Origin: Bacteroidales bacterium
Lineage (GTDB): Bacteria; Bacteroidota; Bacteroidia; Bacteroidales; UBA932
Direction: 5' to 3'
Assembly (NCBI GenBank): GCA_024401745.1
Contig: JAKSKK010000015.1
Coordinates: 1 to 46,654, forward strand
DNA: 46,654 nucleotides
A program made the translations under genes and the position numbers. Shown one piece after another: positions 43,607 through 46,654 of the stretch (positions are counted from its first letter, which is position 1; the number at the start of each line of letters is the position of its first letter). The notes beneath the pieces were generated by a model that saw nothing but the letters and a program-made list of their open reading frames with translations, did not search any database and was not told the DNA's origin.

Positions 43607-43981
43607 TTATTTCAAAAAACAAAAGAAAACTGCCGCTATGATGCATCCGAAGGCTGCAATGTGGTTCCACTGTATGGGCTGGCTCTTGAATACTAGGGCG
43701 CATATCACCGTGAACACGGTGAGTGAGATGCATTCCTGTATGATCTTGAGCTGCATCAGGTTGAACGGACCGCCGTTGATGCTCGAGCCGATGCGGTTGG
43801 CTGGCACCATCACGAGATATTCCAGGAGGGCAACGCCCCAAGAGAGGAGTATGATGACTATCAGCGGCCAGTTGTCGGATATGTGAAGTTCCGAGAGCTT
43901 GAGCTGCCCGTACCATGCGATGGTCATGAAGATGTTGGATATTACCAGCAGGAGTATTGTCCAGAAAGCTTGCATTTTCAT
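43607..43981 (-). CDS. Small DMT-superfamily-like membrane protein (DUF486)
   Basis: A 124-residue protein with four hydrophobic helices: FWTILLLVISNIFMTIAWYG, WPLIVIILLSWGVALLEYL, ISLTVFTVICALVF and IAAFGCIIAAVFFCFL. Between helices two and three is the conserved PANRIGSS region of DUF486 proteins. The four-helix plan resembles small multidrug-resistance/EamA-type proteins, but no transport substrate is known. The start is ATG 43981 (MKMQAFW); ATG 43975 is a second option. It has its own promoter, divergent from glmM. Confidence 0.85.
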   Translation of the reverse strand: MKMQAFWTILLLVISNIFMTIAWYGQLKLSELHISDNWPLIVIILLSWGVALLEYLVMVPANRIGSSINGGPFNLMQLKIIQECISLTVFTVICALVFKSQPIQWNHIAAFGCIIAAVFFCFLK

Positions 43982-44003
43982 AAGTATTTGCTGAAAGCGG
44001 CCG

Positions 44004-44011
44004 CAAATATA
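44004..44011 (-). promoter_or_regulatory. Promoter -7 element (TATATTTG) of the DUF486 gene
   Basis: Exact minus-strand match, 23 bases before ATG 43981. Confidence 0.66.
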
Positions 44012-44035
44012 GGAATTAAATACATAAGAAATCAC

Positions 44036-44043
44036 TATCTTTA
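44036..44043 (+). promoter_or_regulatory. Likely promoter -7 element (TATCTTTA) of glmM
   Basis: One mismatch (final G to A) to TAnnTTTG, 25 bases before ATG 44069. It is the best candidate in this gap. Confidence 0.45.
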
Positions 44044-44068
44044 CAAGTTGTAAAACAATTTTGAAAGC

Positions 44069-45487
44069 ATGACTCTCATAAAATCGATTTCCGGCATCCG
44101 CGGAACCATAGGCGGACCTAAAGGCGAAGGCCTTACTCCTGTAGACATCGTCAAGTTCACATACGCATATTGTGCAACCCTTCCTCAGCGCAAGCCCCAG
44201 CCCAACGGCGGCAGATACAAGATCGTCGTGGGCCGTGACGCCCGCATAAGCGGCGAGATGGTCGAGCAGCTTGTATGCGGAACCCTTGTAGCCTGCGGCG
44301 TCGACGTCGTGAAGTGCGGTTTCGCCAGCACTCCCACCACGGAACTTGCAGTGGGCTTCGCCGGCGCTGACGGCGGCATCATCCTCACTGCCAGCCACAA
44401 TCCCCGCCAGTGGAACGCCCTCAAGCTCCTCAACGAACACGGCGAGTTCCTCACTGCCGCCGAGGGCCAGGCCATCCTTGACCTCGCAGAGTCAGAGGAC
44501 TTTGACTTTGCTCCCGTCGACGAGCTCGGACATATCGAGGAGCACGACTTCGTAGACGAGCATATCGATGCCGTGCTCGGGCTCGAATACGTCGATGCCG
44601 AGGCAATACGCAAGGCCGGCTTCAAGGTTGTGCTCGACGCCATCAATTCCGTCGGCAGCATAATCATGCCGCGTCTGCTCGGGAAACTTGGCGTGGAGTG
44701 CATCACGCTTAACGGTGAGCCTACCGGCGATTTCGCCCACAATCCCGAGCCGCTCCCCAAGAATCTTGTAGACCTTTCATCGACCGTCGTGAAGGAAGGC
44801 GCCGACCTCGGAATCAGCGTCGATCCTGACGTCGACCGCCTCGCTTTCATCTGCGAGAACGGCGAGCCCTTCGTCGAGGAATACACCCTCGTTGCAGTTG
44901 CCGACTATCTGCTCGACTGCGCAGTGGCAAAAGGCCAGAAGGACCTTGCAACCGTATCCAACCTCTCCAGCAGCCGCGCGCTGCGCGACGTCACCGAGGC
45001 CCATGGCGGCACCTATTATGCAGCTGCTGTCGGCGAGGTGAACGTGACCACGAAGATGCACGCAGTGAACGCGCTCATAGGTGGCGAAGGCAATGGCGGT
45101 GTGATCTATCCCGCAAGCCACTGTGGCCGCGACGCCATGGTAGGCGTGGCGCTGTTCCTCAGCCAGCTGGCTCACAAGAAGATGAGCGTGAGCGAATACA
45201 AGGCAACCCTGCCTCCTTACTTCATCGCCAAGAACCGCATCGACCTTTCCGACAAGGCGATGATCGACCGCATACTCGAGGAGATGAAGGCGCATTTCGC
45301 TTCCGAGAAGATCAATACCATCGACGGAGTGAAGATAGACTTCGAGGCGAAGAAGCAGTGGGTTCACCTGCGCAAGAGCAACACCGAGCCCATTATCCGT
45401 ATCTACTCCGAGGCGCAGACCGAGGCTGAGGCCCAGGCACTGGCGGAGGAAGTGATAGCGATCGCAAACTCCATCATCAACGCATAG
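44069..45487 (+). CDS. glmM: Phosphoglucosamine mutase-like phosphohexomutase
   Basis: Predicted to convert glucosamine 6-phosphate to glucosamine 1-phosphate for UDP-GlcNAc and peptidoglycan. The 472-residue protein has the phosphoserine loop ILTASHNPRQWNA (about residue 109), the metal loop VDPDVDRLAF (about 251), the sugar loop GGEGNGGVIY (about 332) and the phosphate loop RKSNTEPIIRIY. The N-terminal SISGIRGTIGG and the GEGNGG sugar loop favour glucosamine over glucose or mannose. It is distinct from the longer mutase at 23313. One base separates it from the NamZ-like gene, which also deals with amino sugars. Confidence 0.88.
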   Translation: MTLIKSISGIRGTIGGPKGEGLTPVDIVKFTYAYCATLPQRKPQPNGGRYKIVVGRDARISGEMVEQLVCGTLVACGVDVVKCGFASTPTTELAVGFAGADGGIILTASHNPRQWNALKLLNEHGEFLTAAEGQAILDLAESEDFDFAPVDELGHIEEHDFVDEHIDAVLGLEYVDAEAIRKAGFKVVLDAINSVGSIIMPRLLGKLGVECITLNGEPTGDFAHNPEPLPKNLVDLSSTVVKEGADLGISVDPDVDRLAFICENGEPFVEEYTLVAVADYLLDCAVAKGQKDLATVSNLSSSRALRDVTEAHGGTYYAAAVGEVNVTTKMHAVNALIGGEGNGGVIYPASHCGRDAMVGVALFLSQLAHKKMSVSEYKATLPPYFIAKNRIDLSDKAMIDRILEEMKAHFASEKINTIDGVKIDFEAKKQWVHLRKSNTEPIIRIYSEAQTEAEAQALAEEVIAIANSIINA

Positions 45488-45488
45488 C

Positions 45489-46553
45489 ATGTTCAGTTTC
45501 AGGACCACTCCCATAGAGGACCAGGTAGACAAGGCGCTGATGGACGGCACCGTCGGTGTGTTCTGCACGCAGAACTGCTGGGACCCTGCCAAGGGCCGCT
45601 ACGTCTATGACATCTTCCGCGAGCGCGGGAACCTCGGAAAGATATTCATCCCAAGAGACTCCGAGCTCACGCCCGACACGAACCATATCGAGTGGTCGGC
45701 CGAAGACCTTGAAGGCCTCAGCGCCATTGTAGTGGAGATACAGGACGTAGGCTCCCGCTATTTCAACTACACCAGGGACGTGATGCAGCTGCTGGCCATG
45801 CGCGCCCGCAGTTTCGAGGGCCCGTCTATCTATATCATCGACCATATCAACCCCGCCGGAAGGGTGGTGGAGGGTACTATTCCCGCCATTGAATCCGATA
45901 TCTGGACTCCGAAAGTGGCTCACCGTCACGGCCTTACGCTCGGCGAGCTCTGCTGCCTGTACTACGATGAGATTGGCGCGAAGTTCCCTTTGCACGTGAT
46001 CTCCGCCCGCTGTTCCGACGTGGGCAAGAACCTGCTGCCATGGACCATCGCGCCCGCATCCGACATCCCCGGAATGTTCACCTGCGAGATGTACTCGGGC
46101 GGCGGCCTTTGGAACAATACCAGCATTACGCCCGCCATCGGCACTGCCCGTCCGTACGAGTATTTCGGCGCTCCTTTCATCAAGACCGAGGACGTGCGCT
46201 TTCTGCCTGCCCCTCACGGTGTGATGATGCGCCCCTGCTCATTCACTCCCGCAGCCGGCCGCTACAAGGGCGAGCGCTGCCAGGGCTACCAGATAATGCT
46301 GCAGCCCGGCGTGCTGTACCATTCGTTGCTGCATACCCTCCAGCTCATGCGCCATTTCGCCGACAGGTACAGCCAGTTCGAGATGTACGACTCGCTGTTC
46401 GTGAAGGTGGCCGACCCCGTGATAGAGGAGTACCTGCGCGGCCGTCTGAGCTTCGATGTGATCCAGGAACACGTGAAAGTCGAGGAGCAGAAGTGGATTC
46501 GCAAGGCAAAAAGATATATTTTGTACGAAGATGCGCCTTTTAGGATAAAATAA
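45489..46553 (+). CDS. DUF1343 protein, NamZ-like exo-beta-N-acetylmuramidase, no signal peptide
   Basis: Member of the DUF1343 family, which includes NamZ, an exo-acting N-acetylmuramidase in peptidoglycan recycling. The 354-residue protein has the family's early GVFCTQN strand, the IQDVGSRYFNYTRD motif (about residue 85), DHINPAGRVVEGTI and PGMFTCEMYSGGGLWNNTS. It starts MFSFRTTPIEDQ with no signal peptide or lipobox and is shorter than exported relatives, so it appears cytoplasmic. Cotranscription with glmM suggests work on MurNAc-containing fragments inside the cell. Whether it keeps NamZ activity is not shown by sequence alone. Confidence 0.85.
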   Translation: MFSFRTTPIEDQVDKALMDGTVGVFCTQNCWDPAKGRYVYDIFRERGNLGKIFIPRDSELTPDTNHIEWSAEDLEGLSAIVVEIQDVGSRYFNYTRDVMQLLAMRARSFEGPSIYIIDHINPAGRVVEGTIPAIESDIWTPKVAHRHGLTLGELCCLYYDEIGAKFPLHVISARCSDVGKNLLPWTIAPASDIPGMFTCEMYSGGGLWNNTSITPAIGTARPYEYFGAPFIKTEDVRFLPAPHGVMMRPCSFTPAAGRYKGERCQGYQIMLQPGVLYHSLLHTLQLMRHFADRYSQFEMYDSLFVKVADPVIEEYLRGRLSFDVIQEHVKVEEQKWIRKAKRYILYEDAPFRIK

Positions 46554-46554
46554 T

Positions 46555-46585
46555 TTTGGAGAATTGAAATTTATTCCTACCTTTG
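46555..46585 (+). promoter_or_regulatory. Promoter of the tRNA gene
   Basis: TTTG (46555-46558) and TACCTTTG (46578-46585) are 19 bases apart, a textbook Bacteroidetes -33/-7 pair. RNA would start about 15 bases before the tRNA. Confidence 0.75.
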
Positions 46586-46604
46586 CATTCCCGAAAGGCT
46601 AACT

Positions 46605-46654
46605 GCTGGGTTCGTATAACGGTTAGTACTCAAGATTCTCAATCTTGCAATATG
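46605..46654 (+). tRNA. tRNA-Glu (anticodon CTC), 5' part, cut by window end
   Basis: The acceptor 5' strand is GCTGGGT (46605-46611). The D-arm stem GTAT/GTAC encloses a loop with the invariant A14 and GG at 18-19, plus A21. The anticodon arm CAAGA-TTCTCAA-TCTTG (46631-46647) has T33 and the anticodon CTC at 46638-46640, which reads the GAG glutamate codon. The window stops in the variable region, so the T-arm and acceptor 3' strand are not seen. GAG is heavily used in these genes, which suits a dedicated CTC tRNA. Confidence 0.85.

Noticed and set aside
43982-44440. N-terminal extension of the DUF486 frame through the glmM 5' region
   Set aside because: It crosses both promoters and reads antisense to glmM; the membrane protein begins at 43981 after a good -7 box.

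Overview
The window looks like chromosomal core DNA from a GC-rich member of the Bacteroidales, probably a gut or oral commensal; genus cannot be told by eye. The grounds are: the promoter -7 motif TAnnTTTG ahead of many genes, almost no Shine-Dalgarno sequences, and a Bacteroidetes gene set (short-chain-type threonine dehydrogenase next to kbl, PG_1098-like methyltransferase, S9 dipeptidyl peptidases, a very long TPR exoprotein, type-B L31, DUF1343). Codons are strongly G/C-ending. No phage, IS element or CRISPR array was seen, and no stretch over 300 bases lacks a gene.

Layout. 1-2791: 3' end of araA (cut by the window edge) and a ribulokinase-like FGGY kinase. 2847-5531: cca, xer recombinase and hpf, overlapping and closed by a strong terminator; cca carries an in-frame palindromic insertion. 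5598-8230: a patch of three AraC-family regulators, two of them split by single-base homopolymer indels. 8331-13204: a compact lipid operon, fakA-fakB-GNAT-plsX-acp. 13201-14195 (minus): mntP and a small unknown protein. 14272-16481: a 2-hydroxyacid dehydrogenase facing a ROK regulator, with a second copy of the palindromic element between them. 16566-22106: an orphan sensor-like membrane protein, trkH, a RecD-like helicase and a DPP-IV-type peptidase, every junction overlapping. 22108-26302: methyltransferase, phosphohexomutase, nth and ftsE. 26384-30940: periplasmic TPR protein plus predicted outer-membrane barrel. 30980-36031: gyrB, a PgpH-like HD phosphodiesterase and a trigger factor that lacks its PPIase domain. 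36087-41056: threonine breakdown (tdh divergent from kbl), M20 dipeptidase and alkaline phosphatase. 41062-43981 (minus): second S9 peptidase, small membrane protein, rpmE2 and a DMT-like protein. 44069-46553: glmM and a cytoplasmic-looking NamZ/DUF1343 protein. 46605-end: start of tRNA-Glu(CTC).

The most coherent multi-gene unit is the lipid operon. FakA and FakB would make acyl-phosphate from free fatty acid, PlsX would interconvert acyl-phosphate and acyl-ACP, and the last gene supplies a carrier protein of unusual sequence. The GNAT-fold enzyme embedded between them has no established role and is the best candidate for new biology. Other points of interest are the Rickettsia-RPE-like palindromic element inside cca, the PPIase-less trigger factor, the AraC cluster with its long perfect inverted repeat, and the sensor-trkH-helicase-peptidase unit.
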